From Fasciola hepatica (Eukaryota > Platyhelminthes > Trematoda > Plagiorchiida > Fasciolidae), in the NCBI GenBank assembly GCA_948099385.1, contig CANUEZ040000183.1, positions 1,860,001-1,924,000 on the forward strand: a stretch of 64,000 nucleotides of DNA, written 5' to 3'. Within the stretch, counting starts at the first letter, position 1, and the number at the start of each line of letters is the position of its first letter. The notes beneath the pieces were generated by a model. The model searched no databases and was not told the origin of the DNA. It worked only from the letters and a program-made list of their open reading frames with translations. The position numbers were made by a program, and so were the translations under genes. Shown here piece by piece: positions 47,941-58,290 of the stretch.

Positions 47941-48390
47941 ATGACTAGCAACGACCGCAAGCCTGATGCGCACCCTTCCGTTTTGACAGTCTCCCTAGCC
48001 GTCCCTGAATTTTTCGTTGATGACCCTCAACTCTGGTTTCATATGTTAGAGGCAGAGTTTGAATCACATAGAATCCCAAGCGAGCTTTCCCGTTACTGGT
48101 GGACTATCAGTCGTCTTCCCCGCGAGGCTGCTACCCATATACGCGACGCAGTATTCAGCAACTATCCTTACACAGCCATGAAAGACGCGGTAACCTCTTG
48201 TCTTCTGCCTTCAGAATCGTCCAGACTGAAAAGGCCGATCCAGGGGACAGAGTTAGGTAGTAAAAGGCCCTCAGAGTCACTGAGAGAAGTGCAGCTGCTG
48301 GCAGGGCAACTTTTAGAGGAAAAAGTCCCTAAAGAGTCCTGGCTACAGCGACTACCAGAAATCGTAAGCTCACAGAAGCGGCAAAACTAG
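47941..48390 (+). pseudogene. Gypsy Gag (N-terminal capsid part)
   Basis: An open frame of 149 codons with VPEFFVDDPQLWFHMLEAEF (residues ~21-40), the DP-LWF-LEA-F core typical of Gag from a metazoan Gypsy group, followed by SRYWWTISRLPREAATHIRD, a conserved helical block, and SLREVQLLAGQLLEEKVPKE and LQRLPEIV further on. Gag forms the particle that packages the element RNA. The frame stops at 48390. The following ~170 bp have stops, and the zinc-knuckle part is not visible. The start ATG is 220 bp after the LTR, a normal leader length. Confidence 0.75.
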
Positions 48391-48739
48391 CGAACGGTAC
48401 TATGAAACGGTACCATCGGAAAATTACTGCCGTGACAAACTCGAGCATCCCCAAGACCACACTCCCGCCGTAGGAACATATTCCGCGGACATTCTGATAG
48501 CTGTTTTTGCGGGCTTTCAGACGTCTTCCCACTAATTTTAGAGACCATTAATCCTATCACAACTCTGACCGATGTGAACGTTTCAGAAGCCATTCCCCTA
48601 ACAGCCCCGTCAGCCCATCTCGATCAACTTACTGTTGATATCACAAACGGTTCGGAGAGAGGGCCGGCGCTGCGAAGCCGGCTGAACCTTTTCAAGTGCC
48701 AAACGGGGAAACTAATATCCCGACGCGTTCCGATAACTG

Positions 48740-48950
48740 CCGCGATCGGCAGCCATAATAACGGTCGTCTGTTGCATATTTGAGCTTTGGTTTCAAATAA
48801 CCTGTTCCTGATTAACACCGGTGCAGTAGCTTGTGTCATTCCGAAAGAAGCAGATAATGCAACCATTCCATCCATCCAACAACTTCGTACTTCCAGCGGC
48901 ACTCCTACTGTAACACGCGTTTGAGCAATGCATAACCATATTCACAATGG
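48740..48950 (+). pseudogene. Gypsy aspartic protease fragment
   Basis: The plus frame reads NNGRLLHI, a stop, then NNLFLINTGAVACVIPKEAD, the retropepsin active site with the catalytic Asp of D-T-G replaced by Asn. QLRTSSGTPTVTRV continues the fold. It is therefore inactive twice over. The sequence breaks off near 48950 at the nested insertion; its continuation resumes near 53740. Confidence 0.7.
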
Positions 48951-49195
48951 ATCCTGAAATCAAAAGGCGATTATCAATGACATTCTACGGTACTAGATTA
49001 TTGGATGAACAGTGACGCCAAAACAGATACAAACCTAAATTATGAGATCACAAGGGCCCAAAAACCGCGGTAAACCAGCGGTGAGGTCGTCACCCTCGAG
49101 GAGTATAGCTGTTTTTGTTTTTCAGAACACACAGCTCGTCCCCCCTCTATTTAATTTGATCTTTATCTGTGCCGATTGGATCCTGAATAAGGTCA

Positions 49196-49894
49196 ATGCC
49201 CCTCAACATTGATATAACCGCTTGCTCAGACGAGGCCCCTTCCCCCATGAGGCAATGTGATTCCCCCTCTGCGGCCAATGTCTCATTCCTCAATCCGGAC
49301 GAGACGGTCCTTCATAATGCGCTGCCAACGGATGCACTAAAATGTGCAGCCCAAAGTCAGGCTGCAGAGATAGCTGAGCCAAGGGCCACTGTCCGCATCC
49401 TTAAGGATAAGTTGACCAGCCTGAGGAGTTTGGTTATCAGATCTCTCCCGGTGTCCCAGGCAGCCGATCAGGCGTGCAGAGATTCTGAGCAGCAAATTCT
49501 TGATGCCGCCAAGATTTTACAAGACACCGAGAATTGCTCCAAGCGTGTCATCCCTTGGGGCCGCTTTCGCAACTCGGATCACCTTCATGAAACCTAAGCC
49601 CAGGAGTTTAACCGCCTTAAGCTCCCTTTCCCACTTAAAGGTCGGTCCACTAGGCTGGTAACTAAATGCACCAACCAGGTACACGGCATTCTCATGGACA
49701 TGGGCTCCACAGATGCAGCCAAACAAATTGTATTCTCGGCCGCAAAGCTCAAGGAGGAAATAAAAGGGCCCAAGGGAGTATCCATTGATAAGCCACTGCA
49801 CCTAAGGCTCCGCAGTGGAAGGCTAAGCCAGCAATTCCACAAAAGCCGATCCCAGGCTGAGAGAGCTGCTTATTGTCCGGGTAACTTGCCTTGA
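49196..49894 (+). pseudogene. ORF1 of the nested CR1-like element
   Basis: The first frame (49196-49597) has an Ala/Gln-rich coiled-coil-like region (AQSQAAEIAEPRATVRILKD, then KLTSLRSLVIRSLPV) and VIPWGRFRNSDHLHE. After one stop the same reading continues with FNRLKLPFPLKG, MDMGSTDAAKQIVFSAAKLK and KPLHLRLRSGRLSQQFHKS, resembling the RNA-binding C-terminal half of these ORF1 proteins. It probably encodes the RNA-binding chaperone that accompanies the Pol protein. The single early stop and a later frame break suggest moderate age. Confidence 0.6.
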
Positions 49895-50467
49895 AGATCG
49901 AGCTGCGTGCCCACCATCCATCGCTTCCTTACTCACACTATCTCCAATCGCAGAGAGTACTCCCAGTGGCAGGCCTAGTGTCACTAAACATCTGACGCCT
50001 ACGAAAAGTATCTCAGGCCCCAACATAGCCAATAAGACTATTTCAACGAACGATACTCACCCATCATTGAACCCAGACATAAGCCTGCAACCTGTCTCTG
50101 CTGAAAGCTGCAGTGAGGAGGTTAACGCTCCAGGAAACTTATCTGGTGCTGTCATGCAAAACAAGCTCACCAACAAGAAAACTCATAACTAGGCCTCACG
50201 CAATGCGCAGAAGGGCAAACCACAGAAAGCAGCCCACTCTTTTCGGAGACCGAAGGATGTAGGCCGTCCGCCTGGTATGATACCCCCCAGGTTGCTAGAC
50301 ATCAAAACTTACCGGTCCCTGCAACAGTCTGCTTACTCTCTAGCCCCTCAATATCTTCAGCCCCTTACTCCCCCAGGACCTCCTTTCCATCCCCGAATTC
50401 CCCTCCTTCCCACTCCTCAAACCCAAAATCAGTTGTCTCTGGCGATTCTGCAACAACTCCCGAGCAT

Positions 50468-51198
50468 GTGCTTAAGTGCTTTCACAGCAATTGCCTGAGT
50501 GCGTTGAATAAGGTCCCTGAGGTTCGGCAGCTGGCAGTGGATAAGGAGCCTCAGATTATAGCCCTCACAGAAACCTTGCTCACCCCTGACATAACTGATG
50601 TCGAAATATCCATTCCGGGACACATCACAGTAAGGCAGGACTCCAGTAGAGGTCGTGCCGGCGGGGTCATCCTATACTACGATATTTCTATCCCTCCTCC
50701 CACTATATTAACCACTTCAGCCTTTCCATGTATTGATTTTCTGTGGGCTGTGCTTACCCCTCTAGGACAGAAACCCTATTGCTTGGTGTTATCTATCGTA
50801 CTCCCACATGCAATTCAACTGATAGCCCAGGTCTCATAGACCTATAACGCTCCCTGAAAAGTTACACAGAATTCACCCATCTATTAGCCCCTGGTGACTT
50901 CAACTCGCCCAGTAATAACTGGCGAAGAGCTGATGTCCCAGATATCACTTTTGGTGAACCTTTCCTAGATCTCGTACTGAAGAACTCATGGGTGCAGACC
51001 GTGAGCGATCCGACCATGTATCGCAAAGGACACGCCCCGTCCCTACTAGACCTGGTCATCACCGATGATCGGTTCCAAATATATGTGGTGCATTACTTGC
51101 CGCCCCTCGGAAAAAGTGATCGCATTCTCATCAGATTCGATTATATCGTGAAACGGCCTCCTCTTCCCTCAGAAACCAAAATTTTGAGATCCATGTAA
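50468..51198 (+). pseudogene. AP-endonuclease of the nested CR1-like element
   Basis: Blocks in order: LNKVPEVRQLAVDKEPQIIA-LTETLLTPDITDV (Glu of the TET motif kept), IPGHITVRQDSSRGRAGGV, then after a stop APGDFNSPSNNW (GDFN kept) and GHAPSLLDLVITDD, then GKSDRILIRFDY. The last corresponds to the SDH motif with His changed to Arg, so catalysis would be lost even without the stops. It leads directly into the RT region. The domain nicks target DNA to prime reverse transcription. Confidence 0.75.
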
Positions 51199-51277
51199 AG
51201 GGCCAATTTTGACCAAGTCTATGCATTTATTCGCTCCCACCTAAATTCAGATAAACTCAGGCGACTCTGCTGATGAA

Positions 51278-52647
51278 ATGGCAGAGAATCTGAGAGAGTT
51301 AATCTCCTTAGCTGACAGGCTACTTGTCCCCAGAATTCGTCTTTCACAGACCGTTGAGCGACCTCTCTCTCGCCCCATTAGGCGTATTCTAGGCGAACTC
51401 GCAGGCCTCTTTGCTAGATATATAGCCACAAGACTTGCATGTGATGCAGAAGATTTCAGGATCATACGGAGCATATGCAAAGACAAGATTGGGTCCTATC
51501 AGAATGCAGTCCAACGATCTGTACTTGATCGACCACGGACTAATAAGGCATTTTTCTTTCAGTACATGCGCCGTCTTAGGGGCACAGCTCCGACGCCACT
51601 AGCTCTCGAAGATAGTGCCGGATCTCCAACCACTTCCCCTAGCCAAGTAGCCGGGGCATTCAGCTCCCACTTCCGTACAATGTTTAGCTCCATACCCATA
51701 TCACCCCACCCTACCATGCACCCGGTATCTCTGGCCACTACCCTTAACCGCGTCACTATTCCCATTGGTGCAGTCGCTCAAGGTTTCCGACGGCTCATCC
51801 AATATTGCTCTATGGGTCCTGACCCAATCCACCCCCGTATTCCCAAGGAAGCCGCGGATAAACTAGCTGCTCCTTATGCCTCGCATTTTTAGCAATGTGT
51901 TGACGATGGAGTTTTCCCCCGTAACTGGAAAAAGCAGTGATCGCACCCATCTATAAGAAGGGTAGTAGAAACCCTGCTTCTAGTTACAGACCCAGAAGCC
52001 TCACTAGCATCAACAGCAACATTTTTGAGGGAATTCTTAACAGTGAGGTTCTATCCCATCTGCATAGAAATAAGATCCTCTCCCCGTCCCAACATGGGTC
52101 TCTTCATGGACGATCAAGCACCACCAATATGCTTACTGTCATGGATAGTCTAACGAAAGCCTATGATGACGGCCAGCTCTCACACGCTGTATTCATCGAT
52201 TTTGCTAAGGCCTTCGATAAGGTCCCCCATGCCCCTCTTCTTTATAAGCTGCCAACATACGGGATAACGGGCTCCATGTTGGCCATCCTACGCAGCTTAA
52301 CTACCGAACGCACCCTTGTGGTTAAATTCGGGAATGTTTTTATTCAATCCTCTCCAGTGACAAATGGAGTCCCCCAAGGGTCTGTCTTAAGTCCTCCTCG
52401 GTTCTTGATCTACATGAATGATCTTTCGACAGCCCTTCTTGTGAACATTGCCATGTATGCAAACGATGTAACCCTCTGGAGTTCAAGCTTTCAAAAGTTG
52501 CAAACTGCAGTTCATGAAACAAAACGCCGGTCCGAGGATTGGAACCTCCCAGTTAGTGGTGAAAAATGCATGAGCATGTTTTTCGGCAGAGAGACTCATC
52601 ACACTTTCTCCATTAACGGAGCAACCACACTGCCTGGGGTTGACTGA
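51278..52647 (+). pseudogene. Reverse transcriptase of the nested CR1-like element
   Basis: The frame 51278-51892 holds the connecting region and fingers entrance (SHFRTMFSS, YCSMGPDPIHPRI, equivalent to SPGPDGI). The frame 51937-52647 holds MIAPIYKKGSRNPASSYRPR, LSPSQHGSLHGRSSTTNML, AVFIDFAKAFDKVPHAPLLY, YGITGSMLAILRSLTTER, VTNGVPQGSVLSPPRFLIYM-NDL, then MYANDVTLWSS. The catalytic YADD box reads YAND here, an inactivating change. The remaining blocks are well conserved and 236 codons stay open, so decay is recent relative to the surrounding Gypsy element. Confidence 0.85.
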
Positions 52648-53212
52648 CAGGAGGCGCTCGGTTTCTGTCAAGATTGTAACCTGTCCTCCTCCCATCATCA
52701 CCAACTTGCGAGCAAGTCCACCTTTCGAGTCCTAAATATGATTCGAAGATCTTTCCCGCGCATCTCTAGGGATGATTTCCCCATAATTTTCGGCACGTAT
52801 ATCCGTCCTCTGCTGGAGTACGGTAGTCAGATAGTGCACTCTGGTCTTGTCCGAGACCATGAGATCCCAGAAACGGCTCAGAGAGCTGCCCCACTTACCT
52901 TATCACGTCCGTCTCTCACTCCTCAACCTCTATCCCCTTAACGTAAGACGCGTAAGAGGTGATCTGTTTTTGATGTTTCATGTTTTTGAATCAGGCCAAA
53001 GCCATTGCTTCTTCTCCGTCTGTCCAGCCTCTCCTCCCCGTGGTCACGGCAGAAAGGTTTTCAAAACGAGGCCACGCATTTCACTAGGGATTAATTTTTT
53101 TATCTATGGGGCTAATACTCTGTGGAATGCGCTTCCGGAAGTTATTGTTCTCTGGCAGAACGAAACTATCTTCAAGAAAAAGCTAGACCTCTACCTGGGT
53201 CTCTCCCAATAA
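52648..53212 (+). pseudogene. RT C-terminal domain of the nested element
   Basis: Shifting frames give SKSTFRVLNMIRRSFPRISR, FGTYIRPLLEYGSQIVHSGL, LPYHVRLSLLNLYPLNVRRV-RGDLFLMFHVFESG, INFFIYGANTLWNALPEVIV and KKLDLYLGLSQ. These are the conserved C-terminal blocks of CR1/Jockey-type RTs (…R-LLEY-S…, …LLNLYPL-RR-RGDL…, …W-NALP…). The A-rich tail follows immediately. Confidence 0.75.
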
Positions 53213-53289
53213 TTCCTTGTCAAAAAAACAAAAAAGATGTCTTTTATTGCGTATACGTTTATGCACGTCGCACCCCCACTCCGCTTAAG

Positions 53290-53700
53290 ACATCGTCCAC
53301 AGTGAGACACTGCATGTTGCTATGTGTATCTCGTTTTCCCTGCCACCCCGCCCTCCGGCTTCGTTTTACTCTCGTTTCAGCTCGGTGAATCCGACAGAAG
53401 ATCAAAGATTTCCTCGAGAACCGGGACAATTGGGCTCAAGGCCTCGAACCCATGTATTACTTCAAGACTTCAAGACAACAAACGAGAACCGAAATACGGC
53501 GCTCGAGCGAGGAGCTCGTGAGTCAAGCGGGCCCGGAACAGGGATACAACAAAGTAGAGCTCTGGGCGCGAACAAATAAAAATTGGTCCATAAAAACAGG
53601 CACTGCGTAAAGACACTTTGAAAGTGTAGACAGGTGAGTGATATTAAGAAAAACATGGAACTGATGCGGTTCTAGGGGGATTTTCCACCACCAGTCGTTA
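53290..53700 (-). repeat. Dispersed repeat, SINE-like, inverse partner at 56590-56700
   Basis: The minus strand contains GTCTTGAAGTCTTGAAGTA, then a B-box-like GGGTTCGAGGCC, CTTGAGCCC, and further on CACCGAGCTG. The same order (CTTGAAGTCTTGAAGTAG, TACTTGAGCCC, CACCGAGCTGG) occurs on the plus strand at 56590-56700. The B-box-like motif suggests Pol III ancestry, but no A box was identified. The stretch lies between the nested element's tail and the resumption of the Gypsy coding region. Confidence 0.5.
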
Positions 53701-53739
53701 CACCTATTACAACCTGAGGCCGTAAGTCACTCACGCTCA

Positions 53740-54600
53740 ACTTAGGTCTATGTCGCAGGCTTCCCCTATCTCACACCAGGTGTCGATTTTCTTGACCGTT
53801 TTGACCTCCTGTTAGATGTACCACGCCGGAGAGTTGTTACCCGACAGACTTCTCTTTCAGTAATCGGTTCGTATTACTCCGGAAATTCATTTTTCCCAGC
53901 GAGGCGCAGGCAAAGTTTACTTCGATCAAGGGGGCTATCGTTAAAGCAGCACTTTGCACACCCCGATCCTTCTGCCCCCTGGCAATAGGGACAGTTGTTT
54001 CGGGCATCGCTGTTGGGGCAGTGTTGCAGCAATTCGTCAGCAGTTCATGGAGACCAATAGCTTCCTTCTCCCAGAGTCTTCAACTTGCGGAATCCCGGTG
54101 TAGTTCATTCAGCAGAGAGCTAGTGGCAATTTATCTGGGTATCCGACACTTCCGGCAAACGCTCAATGGCCAAACGTTCACAGTGTGATCGATACTCGCC
54201 ATGCCAGGCTCGCCAATTAGACTATGTTTCGCAGTTTAATACCGGCATTAGACACGTCTCTGGGGTACACAATCCCGTAGCAGACGCCATCCCAAGCATC
54301 CACAATATCGACGACCCACTACCGATGGGCACAGAACCAGAAGCAATCTCTATAGCCCAAACAACAGACCCTGAGATCGAGCAGCTCAGAAACAGCAGCG
54401 CGCTGCATCTAGTGCCAGTAACCCTTCCAACTTCGGACGTGACTATTACCTGCTATATGTCACAAGGTCAGTCCCGACCTCCATTTCCTGCCAGTTTTCG
54501 CCACAAAGATTTATCAGCCACCGCAAATTACCGCACCCTGGTGAAACGGCATCAATGGAACCAGTCACCAAGCGGTTAGTCAGGCCTTGTGTCAGACGTG
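53740..54600 (+). pseudogene. Gypsy protease end joined to RNase H (RT core deleted)
   Basis: VDFLDRFDLLLDVPRRRVV (53785-53840) is the block that closes the protease and opens RT in this Gypsy group. About 50-80 bp later the sequence already reads EAQAKFTSIKGAIVKAALCT and VGAVLQQFV, the start of the RNase H domain, so the RT palm and fingers are missing. RNase H continues with WRPIASFSQSLQLAESRCSS, SRELVAIYLGIRHFRQTLNG, then after another deletion ARQLDYVSQFNTGIRHVSGV and NPVADAIPSI. The first catalytic Asp (usually in TDAS) reads Val. The Glu in SRELVAI remains. Confidence 0.7.
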
Positions 54601-55195
54601 AAGAGCGTCTTCGGGCAGGCGCTTTTCTCCAACGCCAACGCTTTAAAATACATCGTCGCACTAGATATACTTTAGGCACATTCTGTGAACCGGAAGCGCG
54701 CTTTCGCCATGGGCTTGTGGATCTCGTGAGGCACCTTCGACCATCCAGCGGCTTTGTCTACATCCCCACTTAGATAGATCGTTTCATTCGCTGGCCACGG
54801 GCCAAACCTATTCCTCAGCGGAAGCTGCAAAAGCGTTTCTAACTGGTTGGGTAAGTCATGTCGGTTGCCCTTCTATCGTGACTACCGACCGCGGTTCTCA
54901 ATTTGACGGCTCCATCGGCGAGCTACTGGAAGCATTCGGTTGCAGGCACAACAAGACGATGGGCTATCATCCCCAAGCTAATGGCATGGTGACGCGATCC
55001 AATCGCCAGCTGAAAGCTACCCTTCGTGCTCATGATAACCCTTTATGGAGTGAAGATTCACCGATTGTTCTTTTAGGGCTGTGTAACACTGTTAAAGCTG
55101 ACATGAGCATTACGGCGGCTGAACTGGTTCACAGTTGCACATTACGACTCTCAAGTGAGTTGGTTTCTCCATTACCACCTGCTAGCTTTTAGTAT
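54601..55195 (+). pseudogene. Gypsy integrase core
   Basis: LGTFCEPEARFRHGLVDLVR contains the first catalytic Asp block (HVDLVGPLP-type), followed by PSSGFVYIPT and IDRFIRWP. The frame 54878-55192 gives MTTDRGSQFDGSIGELLEAF with the second Asp, then YHPQANGMVTRSNRQLKATL, where the third acidic residue (usually Glu in VER) is Thr, then WSEDSPIVLLGLCNTVKADM. The integrase inserts the DNA copy into the chromosome; here the D,D-35-E triad is broken. The upstream HHCC zinc-binding part is largely unreadable. Confidence 0.75.
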
Positions 55196-55690
55196 TCGGG
55201 TTACGCAAAAAGGTTGTCACCCCAAATGCGGGCGACAAAGCCTACCCCTCCACGAGAACCAACTCTCAGCACCTATATAGCTACCACCCAAGTGACCCCA
55301 GCCAGGTGTTTATTCTAGTGGATGCAGCTCGACCACCACTACAAGCTGCTTGCTCTGGCTCTTTCCGCGTCGTCCAGCGAAAGGGAAGAAATACGTGGCA
55401 GAGGTTGAAAGCAGGAAAGAGGCTATCAGCGTAAACCGCCTTAATCCAGCCCTCATCGAGGTAGAACCCACTCCGAACAACCCACCCAATGTTTTCACCT
55501 GCTCACAACCTTCGGTTAGTCGTCCTGGGCTGGCCCCTGTTACTCGCACTAACGACTGCCCATTGGCTGTTGCAACACCAAACCCCACAGAAGACACAGC
55601 TGCACCCGTCAACAGTAGAAATCGATGCGGCCGGGAGCTGGGACAGCCAGCGGGGTTTTCTGAATATGTATTGGTTGTATATATTTAAGT
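55196..55690 (+). pseudogene. Gypsy integrase C-terminal (GPY/F-like) region
   Basis: One plus frame gives QVFILVDAARPPLQAACSGS-FRVVQRKGRNTW, the VRVD-VRPPL-P-Y-GPFRV block of the integrase C-terminal domain, then RLKAGKRLSA and ALIQPSS, the tail ending in V-IDRLKPA in relatives. The frame 55350-55688 continues with SVNRLNPALIEVEPTPNNPP. Stops and one frameshift interrupt it. Confidence 0.6.
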
Positions 55691-56257
55691 TTTCCCTTCA
55701 TGTCCCACTTGTAATTATTTTTACGATGCACGAATGCACGACCACGTGGTTGTCACCACAAGGGTAGCGGCAGCCTGTATTGCGCCGGTATGTCCCCCTC
55801 AGTTGAATACCCGTCCGCGCCCCAAGGCGCAGCTTCCTTGTGTTTCTTGCATTCAGGCTCGTCCCGTCGGACAGAACCATATGGAATTCCAGGATATCGC
55901 ATGGCTCAAACACAACTCTCATTGGAGCGCGACTGGACTCTCTTGACGCCAGACCCTAGCTGGTTTACGAAGGCAATAACAACCACAGGCAAACGGAACT
56001 TTTGGATATGCCGACAACGACAGACCCTACAACACAATCACTACTGTCAAGTCACAAGCGGGATCTACCCCAGTCGGATGAAATGGTAGGAAGGACGCAA
56101 TTTTGCGATCGACGCACAGCGACGAGTGTCAGTCATGGAGAACGGCTTGTGCTGGCCTCGTTGTTGTGTTCGATCGGGGCGGGAGGCATGGTAAAACATC
56201 ACTCGCCCCCGAAGTAGATGTACCCATCATGGGTCGAAGCTCAACTGCGTTGGCCTT
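55691..56257 (+). other. Untranslated 3' part of the Gypsy element
   Basis: Between the integrase tail and the polypurine tract. Frames are short and carry no envelope-like or other recognised domain. Confidence 0.4.
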
Positions 56258-56272
56258 CTGGGGGAAGACCCC
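56258..56272 (+). promoter_or_regulatory. Polypurine tract
   Basis: CTGGGGGAAGACCCC directly precedes the 3' LTR. The purine run GGGGGAAGA is the expected plus-strand primer. Confidence 0.5.
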
Positions 56273-56511
56273 TGTAGTGCTACTGAAACAAAACATGATT
56301 ACAAAGACTAGCAAATTTGCTTGCTCCGCCTGCGCACACAGTCTGCATGCCTTTGCGCTCCTCCAATACACACGTTGTCCCGCTCCAGCGTTTTCGGTTC
56401 TGCTCTTTTGTGCTCTGCCGGGCATATCCGCTAATGAGTAACGAGTCGACGATCAGGGGCCATAGACTCTATACTGGAGCAGGTCCTAACTCACCTTAGG
56501 AGAGTCCTAAA
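56273..56511 (+). repeat. 3' LTR
   Basis: Starts TGTAGTGCTACTGAAAC and aligns with the 5' LTR to AGGAGAGTCCTAAA. It is slightly shorter than the 5' LTR because of small indels near its start. Confidence 0.75.
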
Positions 56512-56589
56512 GGATTCCAAGTTGACCAACTACCACAAAACCGAACCTCTCCCCTGTGTCTAGTGACGTACTTTTCAGTTCACAGGCAA

Positions 56590-56770
56590 TGTAGTCTTGA
56601 AGTCTTGAAGTAGTTCACGGGTGAGATACTTGAGCCCAGATGTTTCTGGTTCTTGTGTGTTTCTTCTCTTCTAAGGTACCACCGAGCTGGAATGGCAAAA
56701 CTCAACAACAAGGGGACAACCATTTCCGCAAGAGAGACACGAGAATAAAGACGTTTCCCAAGTAGTACGT
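56590..56770 (+). repeat. Dispersed SINE-like repeat ending at a CCCAAGTAGTAC motif
   Basis: Inverse partner of the repeat near 53.4 kb (see there). It is followed at 56757-56768 by CCCAAGTAGTAC, the same end motif seen on the short elements at 58652 and 62208-62468. Confidence 0.5.
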
Positions 56771-57760
56771 GGGTCCGACAATATGCATACGGATGCATCA
56801 GTATATCACCAGTTTCGTAGCTTTAAAATTTCCACGGAATGGCGATTTTCCTATGCATTCGTAAGAGGAAGGAGAACGGATCTGTGTATAACAGCATGCA
56901 TGTATAAGGATATGGGACTGATGCGAGACGTGAAAAAATGAGGAGAATGGTCTACTCGAAGGCTATCGGAGAAATGGCTGGCTTTGGCGGTAGTCCTATT
57001 CAGTTGTGTAGTCTGGCCTCAGGTGCCTCTTTTGAGGAAGCATCCACTACCCCCTGTGGTAGGCTATTCCGTATAAGAAACAAGATACTGTCACGTTAGG
57101 CATCCGGTGCTTTCTGCAGTTTCCCGTGAACTATCTTCCACCTCACCGGAAATATTAAGAAAAAGGGCAAATAATAAACCCGGAAAAATTTGAATTCAAG
57201 CATTTTACCGAAGAATTACTCCTAGAATTTACCGTTTCAAATTTCGCAGGTAATAAGCGGTGTCTAACGGGCCTTTCGCCAAGGATTACTGAGGTTGCTG
57301 TAGTATGCTGGACATAATATTGTTCCTCCCATGGTAGACACCAGTGTCACCTGTGGGGGTTGCACGTGCACCCTCTGTGAAGACGAAGAGGAAAATACGT
57401 GATCCCGAGGCTACTAAGTGCGTAAGCAGGCCTTAGGACTTACACGACAAAGAAAGGCGTGGAGCTCCGTCTAAGATCGTTAATTATCGGAATTTGGTGA
57501 CTTGTCGGTGAGCGTATAGACTTTTTCCACTGAAGTGCTCACTGATTACAACAAAGAGTCTTTCGGGTAGAACCGAGTTGGAATATTGACCGAAGTTTGT
57601 TTAGATGAGCCGTTGTTATGACTTTTTAACGTCACCGGGTACTTAAAGGTTGTGTGATGTAACGAGAAAGTGCGGACTCGCCCTACCTGGGTGGGTGTAA
57701 CGTGGAATTTGTTATTGGGAGGATGATGCCTCGATCTCAAATTTGCTCCAAATGTTATTT
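56771..57760. other. No recognisable gene
   Basis: From here on the character changes to lower GC with few retroelement motifs. Only short frames occur. Confidence 0.4.
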
Positions 57761-57802
57761 ACTTAGAGTTGTTAACTTTGACTTAACAAGTCAAATGTAA
57801 CG

Positions 57803-57847
57803 ACATTAGAAAGTTAACTTTCTAATGTTACAGTAGTTACTGTAACA
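57803..57847. repeat. Two overlapping perfect palindromes
   Basis: 57803-57828 is a 26-bp perfect palindrome centred on GTTAAC (arm ACATTAGAAAGTT). 57826-57847 is a second one with 10-bp arms (TGTTACAGTA and TACTGTAACA) around GT. They overlap by three bases. This could be the centre of a cruciform-forming element or the remains of paired terminal inverted repeats. Confidence 0.8.
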
Positions 57848-58079
57848 TGAACACGGAATTAGACGAATGACCGGTAATAATTTACGCAGACACGATTGTT
57901 CCAAGCAATACGCTGTGAATTTACCGGTAAAATCCAGGCACAAAGCGACTACGAGTGTATAACGACCAGCCACATGTGGTTCTCCTTGCAGGGATAACAC
58001 AAAACGCTCAAGCAACGGCACTTATACTATTGACTCCTAGGGTCCCTTCGGCAGCTACTGTTCGTACGCCACCTCCAAC

Positions 58080-58290
58080 GTATCTTCTCTTGTAGCATCC
58101 AGCCCGTTCGTAACATCGGTTTTCGATCAGTTTCCGATCGGTTTTCAATCGTTGTGTTTAGTAGCAGTTTTACACAGATCAACAATAAATTTATACAGAA
58201 GAAATTGAAGACCGAGGTAACGCGCATTACTCCGTTAGTGTTTTACCTAAGTGTATTGGTTTATTTCATCGAAATGTCCTGAAAACCTCC
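58080..58290 (-). repeat. ACCGATCG-type repeat element, copy B
   Basis: The minus strand contains a conserved block (GATGAAATAAACCAATACAC … TCTGTGTAAAACTGCTACTA) followed by short tandem variants of GAAAACCGATCG and by GATGTTACGAACGGGCTGGA. Directly adjoins copy A in the same orientation. Confidence 0.7.

Larger units (their letters stand above)
48960..53230 (+). mobile_element. CR1-like non-LTR retrotransposon nested in the Gypsy element
   Basis: A ~4.2 kb plus-strand insertion containing ORF1 (49196-49894), endonuclease (50468-51198), RT (51278-52647) and C-terminal domain (to 53212), ending in an A-rich tail CAAAAAAACAAAAAAG near 53220-53236. It is the best preserved retroelement in the window: long frames remain and few frameshifts separate them. 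The 5' edge is approximate, placed where the Gypsy protease stops aligning with its family pattern. Confidence 0.75.
47461..56511 (+). mobile_element. Ty3/Gypsy-type LTR retrotransposon with nested non-LTR insertion
   Basis: The order is 5' LTR (47461-47721), primer-binding site, Gag, protease, [non-LTR insertion ~48960-53230], remnant of the protease-RT junction, RNase H, integrase with C-terminal GPY/F-like part, polypurine tract, 3' LTR (56273-56511). The LTRs are clearly homologous but carry many differences, so the insertion is old. A possible imperfect 5-bp target duplication, GGAAT (47456-47460) against GGATT (56512-56516), fits the ends. Loss of the RT core, of the protease Asp and of the integrase Glu makes it inactive. 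Confidence 0.8.
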
